Below, in pieces: positions 27,539-39,518 of a DNA stretch of 64,000 nucleotides (its first letter is position 1; each line of letters opens with the position of its first letter). The position numbers and the translations under genes are program-made. The notes under the pieces were generated by a model that made no database searches, was not told where the DNA came from, and saw nothing but the letters and a program-made list of their open reading frames with translations. The stretch is taken from contig NC_085872.1 of NCBI RefSeq assembly GCF_034702125.1, positions 31,993,376-32,057,375 of the forward strand, given 5' to 3'. Source of the stretch: Engraulis encrasicolus. Lineage: Eukaryota > Chordata > Actinopteri > Clupeiformes > Engraulidae.

Positions 27539-29546
27539 GTGGTTAGAGATGGCAATACAGTGGAGCTCAAGGGTGTGCAGAAGGAGCTCAAGAAAAGACT
27601 GAAAGAGGCCAAGAATGCATATGGAAGGAAGATTGAGATGAAGATGGACAACAACCCTAAAGAACTGTGGCGGGGCCTCAAGACAATGACAGGGTGTGAA
27701 GCCAAGAGTCGTGGAGCAGACGGCGATTGTAGCAGGGCAGACGATCTCAATAGCTTCTACAATCGCTTTAATTGCCCTCCCATTGTGAATGCTGCTAGCA
27801 ATGGGACAAACATTAACACCTCCAGGTCACCCTACACACCTACCACGGACAACTTCACTCCCAGCACAGCACCCCCTCCTCCATTGCACCTTCAACCTGC
27901 CATGGGCTCTCCTCCCCCCCGGACTACCTCTGAATGCTCATCAACACCGACCCCACCTCCCGTCAACTATTCAACACACTCGCCTCCCCCCCGGATTAAC
28001 CATCAGCAGGAAGAACTTTCACCAGTCTACCCTTCCACAAATCTCTCCTCTGAGCCAGCCCCCACAAGCACAGGATCACCTGGGGAAGACAGGACACATT
28101 CAATACACACACACCCCCACCCCTGCAAACTCAGCAACTCCTCAGTGTCACAGCTCAACAGGTCAGAAGCACACTCAAGAGGCTCAAAGTAAAGGCTCCT
28201 GGCCCTGATGGTGTTTGTGCCAAACTACTTAAAACCTGTGCTGAGGAGCTTGCTCTGCCACTTCAGTCCATCTTTAACAGAAGCCTACAGGATGGGAAAG
28301 TCCCTACACAGTGGAAGACATCCTGTCTCATCCCAGTTCCCAAAAAGCCACACCCCAAAGAACTGAACGATTTCAGACCAGTTGCCCTCACCTCTCACAT
28401 AATGAAGACTTTTGAACGTGTGCTGCTGATCAACCTACTGAAGCCCCAGGTCCAACATGCTCTAGATCCCCTGCAGTTTGCCTATCAGGAGAAAGTGGGA
28501 GTCGAGGATGCTATCCTGTATCTGCTACACAGGGTGCATTCTCACCTGGACAAGAGAGACAGGGCTGTGAGAATCATGTTCTTTGATTTCTCTAGTGCCT
28601 TCAACACCATCCAGCCACTCATGCTGAAGGACAAACTGCTGCGAATGGGAGTGGGAACAGGACTGGTGACATGGATAACTGACTACCTCACTGGGAGGCC
28701 CCAGTTCGTCAGGCTTGGTGACCATACATCCCAGACTGTTGTCAGTAACACGGGTGCGCCACAAGGAACGGTGCTCTCCCCCGTGTTGTTCACCCTGTAC
28801 ACCTCTGACTTCAGCTACAACACAGAGACCTGTCACATGCAGAAGTTCTCTGATGACACTGCTATTGTGGCATGCATCAAGGATGGACAGGAAAGAGAGT
28901 ACAGGGAACTGGTGGAGAACTTTGTCAGTTGGTGCCGGGACAATCAGCTGCAGCTGAATGCCACCAAAACAAAGGAGATGGTGGTTGACTTCAGGAGGAC
29001 CACCCCACCACTGTTGCCTGTCTCTATCGAGGGAGAGACAGTGGAGACTGTCAACACCTACAAGTACCTAGGAGTACACCTGGACAACAAACTGGACTGG
29101 GCTGCCAATTCAGATGCTCTTTACAAGAAAGGGCAGAGCAGGCTCTACTTCCTACGGAAGCTCAGATCATTCAATGTCTGCAACAGCTCCTGCTGATGTT
29201 CTATCAGTCTGTCATGGCAAGTGTCCTCACCTACGCTATTGCCTGTTGGGGAGGTAGCGTTAGGAAGAGGGACGCTGGACGCCTTGACAGGCTGGTGAGG
29301 AAAGCTAGGTCTGTGGTGGGTATGGAACTGGAGGATCTCACAACCACAGCCGAAAAAAGGACCCTTAGCAGATTGGACTCAATACTTGAAAATGACAGAC
29401 ACCCCCTGCACCCGTTTCTGGCCAACCAGAGGAGCCTGTTCAGCTACAGACTCCGGGCCTTCCCCTGCCGGACAGACAGACTACGGAAGTCTTTTGTCCC
29501 CAGGGCCATCCAGCTCTTCAACACCACACAGAAAGGAGACAATTAA
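27539..29546 (+). pseudogene. LINE ORF2 remnant (reverse transcriptase), frame-broken
   Basis: Three frames together make a partial RT protein. The first (27539-28192) encodes the charged linker before the RT (KELKKRLKEAKNAYGRK) and a proline-rich stretch. Coding then moves to the frame of 28402-29196, whose open part already begins near 28145 (KAPGPDGV). This frame carries RT motif A (FDFSSAFNTIQP), motif B (NTGAPQGTVLSP) and the catalytic FSDD motif. A small indel near 29183 shifts the remainder (FYQSVMASVLTYAIACWGG) into the frame of 29196-29546. The copy is therefore not translatable as one protein. The endonuclease domain is missing because of the 5' truncation. Confidence 0.85.
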
Positions 29547-29956
29547 AGAGATTGTCATTGGTGACTGGACTGCATAAACTAGCCCCCCACACTGGAACAC
29601 TCAAACTGCAGCCACTACACCCCCCCCCTCCCTTACAGATTCTTTTCTCTACTGAAACAGTTACACTTCATCCCACCCCCACCCCCTACCCCCTTACCCC
29701 CCACCCCCCGGAGCAAGCGCCTGCACTACCTTGGACACTTTAAGGGTTGCCCAATACAGGACAATAACCCACTACACCCCACCTCACCTACCTCACCCCC
29801 TGGAATAGCTGCCGTGAACTACTCAGCTTTTGCATGGACAATAATTAGAACTTCTTTGGCTCTTGTATGTGTACTTAACATGGTTATTTTGTTTTTCTGT
29901 GAGTGTGAATGTATGCAACATGACACCCTACCAGAACCTTGTGTCTGTGCAGGGAT

Positions 29957-30095
29957 GAGTGTGTGTGTGTGTGTGTGGGTGTGGGTGTGGGTGTGGGTGT
30001 GGGTGTGGGAGGGGGGTTGTGGGTGGGTTTGTGTGTGTGTGTGTGTGTGGGTGGGACAATGTGTGTGTGAAGTGTGTGTGTGTGAGAGAGAGAAC
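29957..30095. repeat. GT/GGGTGT microsatellite in the LINE 3' UTR
   Basis: GT repeats with GGTGTG hexamer variants. Confidence 0.9.
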
Positions 30096-30273
30096 ATGTG
30101 TGTATGTGAGATAATGTGTGGCGGTAGTACTCAAGATATATTTTTCCTGTAATGTTCAATTATGTGTATAATGTCTTGTGTATGTTTTGTATTTGTGTAT
30201 TTATGTAAGCTGACAGACACCTTAATTTCCTTCGGGATTAATAAAAGTACTCTACTCTACTCTACTCTACTCT

Positions 30274-31475
30274 GGTTAGCCAGTCGAGTTGATATTGGTG
30301 AGAGGATGCTGGTGGTCTATATCTATTGAACAGGAGATGTGCGTCTCGGTAGGAAATGAGACTTCTTTCGTGGGTTTGGCACACATATCAGAACACATTA
30401 GCCTACTCACCAGATCAGCGAATGAGTGAAGCTGCACCAAAGTTCCAATCAGAGGAATGCAAAGAAATTTCGACAAACAGTGTATGCGAACATTTCGCAC
30501 AACGCAATAGGCTATAAGTCGCATACATGAATAAATCCGATGTGTTCCGTGGATTTCCCTTTAGTCACATTTGATGCACATCCCCAAAAGCTACATTTTA
30601 TTCCGCTCCATAGACTGTCCACTTTTCGAACTGCTTGCGCTCCCTCAAAACAGATCTGACGGTGGGAAGAGCGCACTGTGTCTGGGACGCGTGCCTTTCC
30701 AAATCTGTGACGTCACCAACATCGTGTATGGGAGTGAGTGTCATTTTATTTATTGTAGGCTTTGTAGCCTACTACAGACAATCTCCGGACTCAGATAGGC
30801 CTACAGCGGCTGGATGTTGGATATTGATAATTCTATGAGCACTGTAGCCTAAATATGGAAACGCATGGAGAGTCAAAAAGACTCTCATAGGAAAATATCC
30901 CTGTCTCTCTATAGCCTATCTGTCCCTTCACTTTCCTTTCCAAGGCCAACTCAGCTGCGTATGGGTGAATGTCCAGGAGATCTTAGTATGTCTTAAACAA
31001 TAGGCCGGGCATGTCTTGTTTAGATTGAAATGCTTTATATTATTAGGCTATTATTAGTAGCCTAGTAGTAGGAGTAGTAGTAGTAGGCCTATTATTATAT
31101 TATTATTATTATTGTTGTTGTTGTTGTTATTGTTGTTGTTGTTATTGTTGTTGTTGTTATTATTACTATTATTATTGTCCATGTTATTGTCACTGTTAAC
31201 TGTACCAGAGTTCCAATAGGCCCATCACTCTCACACACATTTACAGGTATAAACAGACACAAAAGCCCATGCAGCACATGTATGCATGCTCATGCCTGCA
31301 GAATATCAATTGGCCTCTCCTTTCCCCGGAGTGCTGCAGAAGATTAGCGCTGCAAAGCCTAACAGTTCACACCAGTCTTGTACCCCTAACATTAGGGTAT
31401 GAAATGATCTTTGCAATGAGTCAAAACAAACGTTGAGTGTCAATAAATACATAATTCAGGATGCACATTTCTGCC
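30274..31475. other. non-coding stretch, TTA/TTG-rich
   Basis: No gene is visible. It contains a TTATTA/TTGTTG trinucleotide tract at about 31072-31180. Confidence 0.6.
31072..31180. repeat. TTA/TTG trinucleotide tract
   Basis: AGT, TTA and TTG triplet repeats in succession. Confidence 0.85.
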
Positions 31476-31479
31476 TTAA

Positions 31480-31819
31480 AGGGACACTGTGTGAGATTCT
31501 TAGTTGTTTATTTCCAGAATTCTTGCTACCCATTCACTAATGTTACCTTTTTCATGAATATTTACCACCACCATCAAATTCTAAGTGTTCATTATGACTG
31601 GAAAAATTGCACTTTTCATACATGAAAAGGGGGATCTTCTCCATGGTCCGCCATTTTGAATTTCCAGAAATAGCCATTTTTAGCTGCAAAAATGACTTAA
31701 CTTGTTTGTTACTTTGTAAAATTTAATGAAAAGGTCAAATTTGGCAATAGGTGACACAGTTTCAATGAGCAGCATAGTTGCAGTACCTTTTTTTTGACCA
31801 TTTCCTGCACAGTGTCCCT
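31480..31819. mobile_element. TTAA-flanked MITE family 1, copy 1
   Basis: The terminal inverted repeats are AGGGACACTGTG at the left and CACAGTGTCCCT at the right. They are directly flanked by TTAA at 31476-31479 and 31820-31823. TTAA duplication is the signature of piggyBac-like (or Kolobok-like) transposases. The 340-bp interior has no coding potential. A second copy is at 63225-63580. Confidence 0.8.
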
Positions 31820-31823
31820 TTAA

Positions 31824-32085
31824 AGTGATCCTGTCCCATTTTTGGAAATAAGCTTATTTTACACCTTCCCTTGAGTTAAATGATTGGGTTTTACCTTTCT
31901 CCTGTACTTTCAACCTTTCTCTGGGTATGCCAGTACAAATTGTACCCCCAAGCTAGCAGTTAACATTGAGTCCTATGAGACCAGCTAGCCTACAGCTGGT
32001 CTCATAGAACTCAAGGTTAACGGCTAGCTTGGAGGTAAACTTTGTACTGTCGTACTGAGACAACGGCAGGAAGTACAGGAGAATC
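31824..32085. mobile_element. foldback MITE family 2, 3'-truncated copy
   Basis: It begins AGTGATCCTGTCCCATTTTT immediately after the TTAA at 31820-31823 that also ends the preceding MITE. The central palindrome (GCTAGCAGTTAACATTGAGT and its complement) matches the full-length copy at 57501-57823. The right terminus is missing, and similarity fades after about 32085. Confidence 0.75.
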
Positions 32086-32298
32086 ACTCCTTAGCGCTGC
32101 TTCCCTTGGATTGACAACAGTCTGCAAACTTCATTCGAATAAGCACAAACTTAATTCAGATTTAAATTAGTCAAAGAACTCTTTGCACAACATGGTCAGT
32201 TATCTTAAACATGTTTTACTTAGACCTATTTTTATTTAAAGCACAGACCGCAAATTCAGACAACAGACGGGCTAGGTCAATTAATCCCATGAACATTC

Positions 32299-32547
32299 AC
32301 AAAGGTAAAGTGCAGTAACTATTTGGTCAAAATTGAGTTTAGACTGAAAATGGTCTTCCTAAGACCTCCTTTGTCTTGTGACAAAGCCTTACTGTCCAAA
32401 TGTGTCCCATTTTAGAGAGATTGCTAGGCCTATGTCAAATGTGGGTAGGCTACAGCAATTATCCAACCCAACATCAATAGGCCCTACTTTCATGACCTTT
32501 CTCAGATTTAGTGTTGGTGCAGTTAGGCCTACTGCACTTTGCCTTTG
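32299..32547. mobile_element. MITE with AAAGGCAAAGTGCA-type termini, copy 2
   Basis: The left end ACAAAGGTAAAGTGCAGTAAC and the right end CTGCACTTTGCCTTT are inverted. The interior (TTAGACTGAAAATGGTC, TTGTGACAAAG, AAATGTGTCCC) is the reverse complement of the interior of the copy at 11563-11810. Confidence 0.65.
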
Positions 32548-32620
32548 GCCACAAAAAAAAACATTTAATTATCAGTATGAATTGGAATAACGTTTATTTC
32601 TAAAATTCCAAGTGGAATAT

Positions 32621-32760
32621 GTGTAACTGAGGTGTTCCCGCGCAGTCCGCCCCCCTCTGGGCCGCGAACCCGCCACCTCCTTGTCATTGCACTGGTCTGG
32701 GTAGGCCTATGGGAGGCACAGCACGATACCGCTAAGCTAAAGGACCAGTTTGATAACCCA
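32621..32760 (-). repeat. tRNA-derived SINE-like unit A
   Basis: Read on the minus strand it has a tRNA-like start (TCCTTTAGCTTAGCGG, like an A box) and, about 50 nt later, GCGGGTTCGCGGCC, like a B box. It ends CGCGGGAACACC. Unit B at 32779-32905 is a diverged tandem copy. The layout fits an internal RNA polymerase III promoter derived from a tRNA. It does not look like a functional tRNA because the intervening arms do not fold in an obvious way. Confidence 0.55.
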
Positions 32761-32778
32761 ATGCTACAAGGGAACCAG

Positions 32779-32905
32779 TGTAAATAAGGTGTTCCCGCGC
32801 AGTCTGTCCCCCCTCGGGGTCTCAAACTCGCCACCTCGTCGCAACAGTTCGGGTAGGCTATGGGAGTCACAACGATACCGCTGAGCTAAAGGACCAGTCC
32901 AATAA
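32779..32905 (-). repeat. tRNA-derived SINE-like unit B
   Basis: Minus-strand A-box-like TAGCTCAGCGG and B-box-like GAGTTTGAGACCC occur in the same order and spacing as in unit A. It ends in the same CGCGGGAACACC. The starts of the two units are about 150 bp apart, so this is a tandem pair. Confidence 0.55.
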
Positions 32906-32948
32906 CTAACTAATCTAACTAATGTCCCACACATGCAACATGACGGTG

Positions 32949-33308
32949 CATACACACCAAAAGCGCGGACGTCCACTTAACGCCCACTTCACGTGTCCGG
33001 TAGGCTATCAGTCCGAAACGGTTGGAATACATGAAAACAGATCATGCCTTGCACACAGGAGCACGGTGTAAGCGCGGCGCATGTCGGGCCCGACCGAACA
33101 TGTCCGCGATGCTCCTTGAAAATAGAACTCCAGTCTATTTTCCCGCGGGGACGTTCAATGAGCGGCTTCCATTGAAAATGAATGGCTGCTGCCCGCAGAT
33201 AGAACGTGAACGCTGACTGTGCAGTGTGCAAGGCAGCCCGTGAACCTTTCGGTCCCGCAATGCTCCCGGACACGATAAGTACCGTAGGCCTACACTTGGT
33301 GTGTATAT
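32949..33308. mobile_element. possible 360-bp foldback element
   Basis: Near-inverted ends (CATACACACCAA at 32949-32960 and TTGGTGTGTATA at 33297-33308) enclose further inverted pieces, CGTGTCCGG near 32992 and CCGGACACG near 33266. No target duplication was resolved and only one copy is in the window. Confidence 0.4.
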
Positions 33309-34118
33309 AGGCTACTGTGAGTGTTTAAACTGATAAACATGATAAAACGTGTTTCAAATGAAAAGAGAGTGGTGGAAATAAATAGTCCTAGGTATCAAAA
33401 AGTCAATTCAGACCTTTTATAAATGGCATCATCATCGCATTCATTCTTCTCCACAGCCTTCTACATGACAGAATCTCTGTTTATCCCAGGATTATTCCAA
33501 GAAAGTTAAGTGATAAACTTGCCTAAATTAACCCACCGGAAGTGAGAGGTAGCCCACAGGTGCATGACATTTAAGAAAATGAGGACTTCAGGCCCTTCTA
33601 GATGATTTAGCAACTTAAACTGATTCATTACTGAGAAATGTCCTTGGAATAGCCTACTACCCAGGTTGCGTTTTCTTTTTCTGTCCTTCTCTCATGCTTT
33701 TTCAAAAGGCATGAGAAGAGGAATAATTATGCATAAGACAAATGGTTACTTGAGTTTAAAGTCCTCCATGGTTTGCATAATGCGGAAGTAAATTGACCAA
33801 AGTCCATCCAGACACATACATAGGCCTACCTACCAAAAATGTCTCAGTTCCCGTTACTAGCATGTGTTTTTTCATGCGTGCCCCATTTTAGTCGTCTGTA
33901 TCTGACAAAATTTCCCATATCAATTGTCAAAAAGGAATACCAAACCCATTGAATAACTGTCGTCTTTGGTGTGGTGCCAGAGGACATGCCTATCCTGTCT
34001 CAACCATGCCCTTTTGTCCCTCTCTCTTCTTATGTGGAAGGACTTCCACCATCACCTGCCACTGGTGCCATTATATCTCATTTTTTTATATAAACAAGTA
34101 TGTAGCCTATAAGTGAGG

Positions 34119-34298
<180 letters not shown>

Positions 34299-34550
34299 TT
34301 AAAAAAGAATCAATATACAAACATTACATCTGTATTATTTAGCATGTCTGTCCATTAATCTGAATATTGGCTACCTATTGAAATGTAATGTGACATTGAT
34401 CTCAGCTGTAAATATGCCAATTGTGTTAACCAGTGGTGTCAGGTTTTGCAGATGAAGTGAACGTGAAGGGGTATTGTTCGCTTTTACCGATCTCATTTTC
34501 TTAGCAAAAGCTATACCACAAAGTATAGACATTTTGCTTTAAAATTATAT

Positions 34551-34697
34551 AAATCAGCATCTTTTCTGACTTGCACAAACTCCTTTTGCATGATAAGGCC
34601 TCAATCTTGGCCATAACTTATGTGGGTTGTACTTATGAAAAGATGTGGTTTGAAATGAAACGCCATGCAACTTCCCATATTACTCAGGGGAAATAAA
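34551..34697. repeat. dispersed repeat, copy 1 (pair with 50068-50193)
   Basis: The segment from ATCAGCATCTTTTC to ACTCAGGGGAAATAAA is a diverged direct copy of 50068-50193. Shared blocks include GGCCTCAATCTTGGC-like, GTGGGTTGTA and GTGGTTTGAAATGAAA. The family is not recognised. Confidence 0.6.
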
Positions 34698-35169
34698 AGC
34701 ATGGCTGATAAGAGCCTACTGAATTTTAATCACAGTATCAACAGCACGCACAATATGATTTCCATAACGGATTATGAAGAACTGCGAAACATTTCAATAA
34801 CAGAGGGGAGAAGCTCCACCTACCACTTTTCGCTTTGGTGTGCGTGTGGATCGGGGATCCCTTTTTAAAATGACTGCTGGGTTAGCCTACCATATATAAT
34901 ATACATGCAGCTTTGCTTTCCCTTTGTTTTAATCCCATGGAAAGTCTAGTTGGGATTACACACAAAAGGAATGCTTTCTACATGGATTTGCGAGGCTGGA
35001 TTAACGACGCTGTGTAATAGTGGCACGTGTGTGTCAGTACCACACTTCAAACGGCATTGTCAGGAGGACCGCTGCTGGTGCCGGCTTGAAACGGCAGGCA
35101 TGTTCAAGCAGAAATCACAATGATTATTTGGAAACTGTCACCCAGTTAAACATTTTTTAGGTAAGAGAC

Positions 35170-35375
35170 CAGGGCTGGACTGGCCATCTTGCATAGCGGG
35201 CATTTCCCGGTGGGCCCCGCACCCTCGTGGGCCCGCATTTTCAGAAATGTTTAGAAAATATAATGGCCCACGAGGGTGCAGGGTCCACCGTTGAGTCAGT
35301 TCTGCGCCGCTAATTATGAGGGGGCCCTTTAAGCCAAAAGTGCCCGGGCCCTATTTATCCCCCGGACCAGCCCTG
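35170..35375. mobile_element. GC-rich MITE with CCAGGGCTGGAC termini
   Basis: It starts CCAGGGCTGGACTGGCC and ends GGACCAGCCCTG, an inverted pair, with further complementary blocks inside (GGTGGGCCCCGCACCCTCG and GGCCCACGAGGGTGCAGG). It is non-coding. Confidence 0.6.
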
Positions 35376-36059
35376 CATACAAGACAGCCATTAATGGGTA
35401 AACAATTTGGTTGCCAGTGTATTTGGAACCAGCTCTGACATTGGTCTTGTTGCTCTGAAAGCAGGTAAAATCATCTAAGGCCCCTTTGCAAATGGCTTTT
35501 CTAGTTTTCTACCATCCCGCCTGTGTGCTGATCATGTGATGTCTGATGTGTGGAATCTCTCGTCTCATTCTCTCCGTTCTCATCTCTGGTTGTACTGGGG
35601 AAGAAGCAGATGCTGAAGTCTCAATTATCTGTCTCAGCAAGTAGAGCTCCTCGCTTCAGCAATCCTTTCCTCATCCACACACTCTGTGCATTTATACATG
35701 GCTGAGGCTTTAGAGAGAAGACGGGAATGAGATAGAGATGGCAGCCGTGCATTTGTGAATGCTTTTCTATCTCCAAGTGCCACTCCAGCTAATCCTCACA
35801 TCACCTATATCCTCTTTTTGCAACTTTTAAGTCTGTTTCACTCTTATCACCAATCCAAATACACATTGTGGGTGTTATTGCGCGTACACTAGAGTGCATA
35901 TGGCACTTTCTATGCAAACGTTGGGGCTTATGAGGCAACCTGGAAATGTGTGTGGATGGTGGTAAGTTTTTCTTGGTTGGCATTCAAAAATGTACTTTTT
36001 TCTGAGGGTGATACTTTATGGTCATGTATAGCTACAATGTAACAGATGCGTACTAACGT

Positions 36060-36080
36060 GTGTGTGTGTGTGTGTGTATA

Positions 36081-36147
<67 letters not shown>
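36060..36147. repeat. GT microsatellite
   Basis: A GT run with one TATATTT interruption. Confidence 0.95.
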
Positions 36148-36148
<1 letters not shown>

Positions 36149-36279
36149 ATGGGGGGAGGGGGTGTCACAAAGGGGTCTAGTGTCCTGGGCCCAGAGAGAT
36201 TGAGGGCCCAGAAAGCAAAGTATGGCAACATCATTGAGACATTTGTCATTGTGATTGGGCTAGAGATCACAACCCCCCA

Positions 36280-36334
36280 GACACACACACACCCATGCAC
36301 GCACGCACGCACACGCGTATGTACGCGCGCATGT

Positions 36335-36425
<91 letters not shown>
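36280..36425. repeat. CA microsatellite
   Basis: GCAC-rich start, then about 90 bp of perfect CA. It is inverted relative to the GT tract about 135 bp to its left, so the two could pair. Confidence 0.95.
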
Positions 36426-36426
<1 letters not shown>

Positions 36427-36832
36427 TCTGCATTGTAATGATCAATGTATACCGGTATGCAAGCTCATATTTGCTTTGCTTTTCTTATCATCATTTTTTG
36501 TCAAATTTAAGTGGCTCAGAGAACACCCCTGGGTCACTCCTGTCTGTAATCCTAAAATCAAGAGAATTACTTTAAAGTGATTTAGAAATTAACACAAAAC
36601 TAACGGTTGGAATTTAATGAATAATATGGTACAAAGCATACTGATTGCTACCTAGCTTACACAAGAACAGTGTCGGGTAAGGGAAGCTGCAGCCAGACAT
36701 TGTGGTACTTTGTCATTACACAGAGCACTAGACCACAGCCAATGGTCAGTATAGTCAAGGGAAAATGTTTTTGCGTAAGTTATAGACATATGCATTCCTA
36801 CATAAATTAACAAACAATAACCTAAGATATAT

Positions 36833-36999
36833 CCCCTTAAGACACGGCATTATAAATGAGCTGTTACCAGAATGGGAATGACTAAGTTGTAATGTATTAT
36901 TAAAGGCCCAGTGCACTGTCATAGTAGTGTAGTACTATAGTAGTTAACTTTCAATGTCTATTACAGCGTGCCACAGGAGGTTCAGCGTGCATTAAGGGG
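36833..36999. mobile_element. 167-bp TIR repeat, copy 2
   Basis: It begins CCCCTTAAGACACGG and ends GCATTAAGGGG, a short inverted terminal pair. The interior (GCTGTTACCAGAATGG, CATAGTAGTGTA, GTGCCACAGGAGGT) is shared with 18101-18268. Confidence 0.6.
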
Positions 37000-37389
37000 C
37001 TACGTCCCGATAAGTGTTATTTGGCTGTCCTGTGCTGTGCTTGCCAAGAAAACAGTAATATCTCTGAGGTCCTGAATTTGCAGTTTTATGACCTCTGGGA
37101 TGTTTTTGTTTGGCTGTATTTTCAGACCATCTGGAGCCAGATATAGGACAGTACTTGACATGGGATTTCAAGGTCTGTGAATACAGCAGGACTTAGCTCC
37201 TATACAAGTCTATCCTGTACGGCAAGAAACATTAGCTTGAAACCATTCATATTTATCACACTTGAAAAAAATCAAAAAGTGGGCCTGTGCCTTTGAAGGT
37301 GGCTTTAGTTGTGCGGTGGTGCATTGGCTTGGAATATGGAGTAATACAAAATCAGAAAGTCTGGAGCTCGCACTCAAAAAAAGACTTAA

Positions 37390-37800
37390 AGGGACAGTTT
37401 GGTCAATTTCAACATGCAGTTGTATTGCTCACGCTACCCTTGACTTGTCAGTACCTGGTGTTGCCACATTTTTCGGCTCAGCCCTTTCCGAGATATGAGC
37501 AATTCTAATGGGGGCAGCGTTTGTTTACATTTTTAAAAAATGAAACATAGGCCAACTCCAAATATTTTCCCAAAAGGTACTGCTGTTTGCTAGTTGTCTG
37601 CTGATGTTTTATAACCTTTTGGATGTTTTTGGGAATAAATAAAAATGTTTTTTTTTTAATGTAAACAAAGAGCTGCCCCCATTACAATGACCAGGATCTC
37701 GGAAACGGCTGAAGAAGAAGAAGAAAAAATCTCAGGCACTGACAAGTCCAGGGTAGTGTGAGCATTACAACTGCATGTTGAAATTGACCAAACTGTCCCT
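37390..37800. mobile_element. TTAA-flanked foldback MITE family 3, copy 1
   Basis: The long inverted termini start AGGGACAGTTTGGTCAATTT and are flanked by TTAA at 37386-37389 and 37801-37804. The inverted similarity continues through CATGCAGTTGTA, GCTCACGCTACCCT and GGGGGCAGC. It is a 411-bp non-coding element. The copy at 57102-57496 is more diverged. Confidence 0.85.
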
Positions 37801-38855
37801 TTAAGAAGAGATGCCAAAATAAAGTGGGTTTTTAATTATCTCACATATGCCGTGCTATATTTACATTTACATTTACAAATGTAAATGCTCCAGACTTTCT
37901 GATTTTGTATTACGCTATTTATCACACTTGGACATTTTTGTAGGCAAAATAAAGATGGTTAGGTTGGGAAGGGATTATATCTTTGGGGGGAGAACACATG
38001 AAAAACAGAATGTTAATGAGGGGCATTCGCCCGCTCCACCTTTGCGAAATTAAACTGATGTAGTAGAAGCCGAGCTATCTGCCTGTGTATGCCTTGCTGC
38101 CTTCTCTCCAGTCATGTCTCTGGGGCTAGGAGGTCTCTTAGCACACAGTTTGGCTCCACATAGACATAGATGCACGTCAATGGTCTTCCCTCTGTGTCCC
38201 GGCTACATGAATATTCTGCTGCTGGTCTGAGGCAGAGGACTCACCCGGGACCCAGACTGCAAAGCAGTGTGGGAAATGAAGGGATCAGCTCCAGCAGGGA
38301 GAGTGGAGGAAGCCATTATGATGCAGGAGCACATACCCAATTAAACTGCACCAAGAGCAAACCTAGCCTTGCTCATTTCAGCTTCGCCTCTTTCAATCAA
38401 TCTCATGGTTGCTCTGTTGTACAGACTATACCTTTATGCCTTCCATGCTCCCCTGGGCCTCAATATGGAACAGAACGGGAATATTTGATTTGCTTTATTT
38501 AACTAGGAGAGGTCCCAACCTAAATCTTATACAACTAAGTAAATAACTTCCAGTCTGTAACTTCTTGAAGTACCATCTCTGCAGGAATTGTAAAAGGAGG
38601 ATGTGAGTAGTAGGGTCATGCATTAAAAAAATAGCACTTTGGTGTAGTCCTTTAGTAAAAAACAGAATGAGAGGACACAGAAAACAAGGTGTCAAGACAG
38701 ATGGGATGTAAGGAAATGACCTAGGCTGGATTTGAACATGGGCCCCTGCTTTCTTGTAGCCCATTCATCAGAGGTATTTAATAAATACACACATACGTAT
38801 ATATGTGTATAGGCTATATACACAGTATATGTGTGTGTATTTAGGCTACTGTATA

Positions 38856-39093
38856 TGAAGAGTTCAAATGCAAAACCCCCTAAGTGCCATTTCAGAAAAT
38901 AATCTTAATTCATTTTTATTTAATACAAAGCTATCAAAATTGCATATTTTTAAATTTTATTTATGTAATATAACTATTTATATGTATTATCAAGTACATG
39001 AATGTACACCAAATCAACAAAGGGGTGCTCTACAAATATAGAAGTGCAGGTCTTCAGAAATGGAGTTAGGGGGTTTTGCATCTGAACTCTTCA
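38856..39093. mobile_element. 238-bp MITE with 28-bp TIRs, copy 2
   Basis: The ends TGAAGAGTTCAAATGCAAAA and TTTTGCATCTGAACTCTTCA are inverted and extend over the adjoining CCCCCTAA/TTAGGGGG. The interior is AT-rich and almost identical to 6162-6398. The flanks are TA on both sides, suggesting a TA target. Confidence 0.85.
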
Positions 39094-39518
39094 TATATTC
39101 TATGTTCGGACCCTTTAGGGTGTGAAACAAGGGTGTGAAACAAGGGTGTGAAACAAGCGGTTAGCTTTCCAGAGAGAGGAGACATTCACTTCCCTATTCC
39201 TTAGTACCCTTGTAATTGTCTGTTATAAGACTGTTTCAAGACTTCACTCTCAAGTGGATGCATAGGAGAGATATTCACAACCTGAAGTGTTAGTAATCGC
39301 AAATTACACACACAAATATAGCACACATGTTTTCAGAACCTTGTTGTCCAAGGGCCACATCTGGCCCCAGGGCCTCCATTTGAATCGCCCTGCCATACAT
39401 CACAGTGCACTGTGCCACAGCTCCCCTGGCCATGCATTACTGCAGATGGATGCAGACGCTACATTTGCTGAAAATACTACTACAGCATAACAACATTGTG
39501 ATATTACAGAGAGCCTTG

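Larger units (their letters stand above)
27520..30273 (+). mobile_element. 5'-truncated L2/CR1-type LINE
   Basis: This is a non-LTR retrotransposon copy containing the end of the endonuclease-RT linker, the reverse transcriptase and the 3' UTR. The body ends with CTTCGGGATTAATAAAAGTA followed by a CTCTA pentamer repeat (about 30247-30273), a short tandem tail typical of L2/CR1-superfamily LINEs instead of poly(A). The 5' end starts inside ORF2, so the copy is truncated. The 3' UTR carries a GT-rich tract at 29957-30095. No clear target-site duplication was found. It sits a few hundred bases upstream of the candidate fat1 first exon, in the opposite orientation. Confidence 0.85.

Noticed and set aside
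27463..27750. Minus-strand 95-codon frame overlapping the LINE start
   Set aside because: It is a shadow of the LINE ORF2 linker on the opposite strand.
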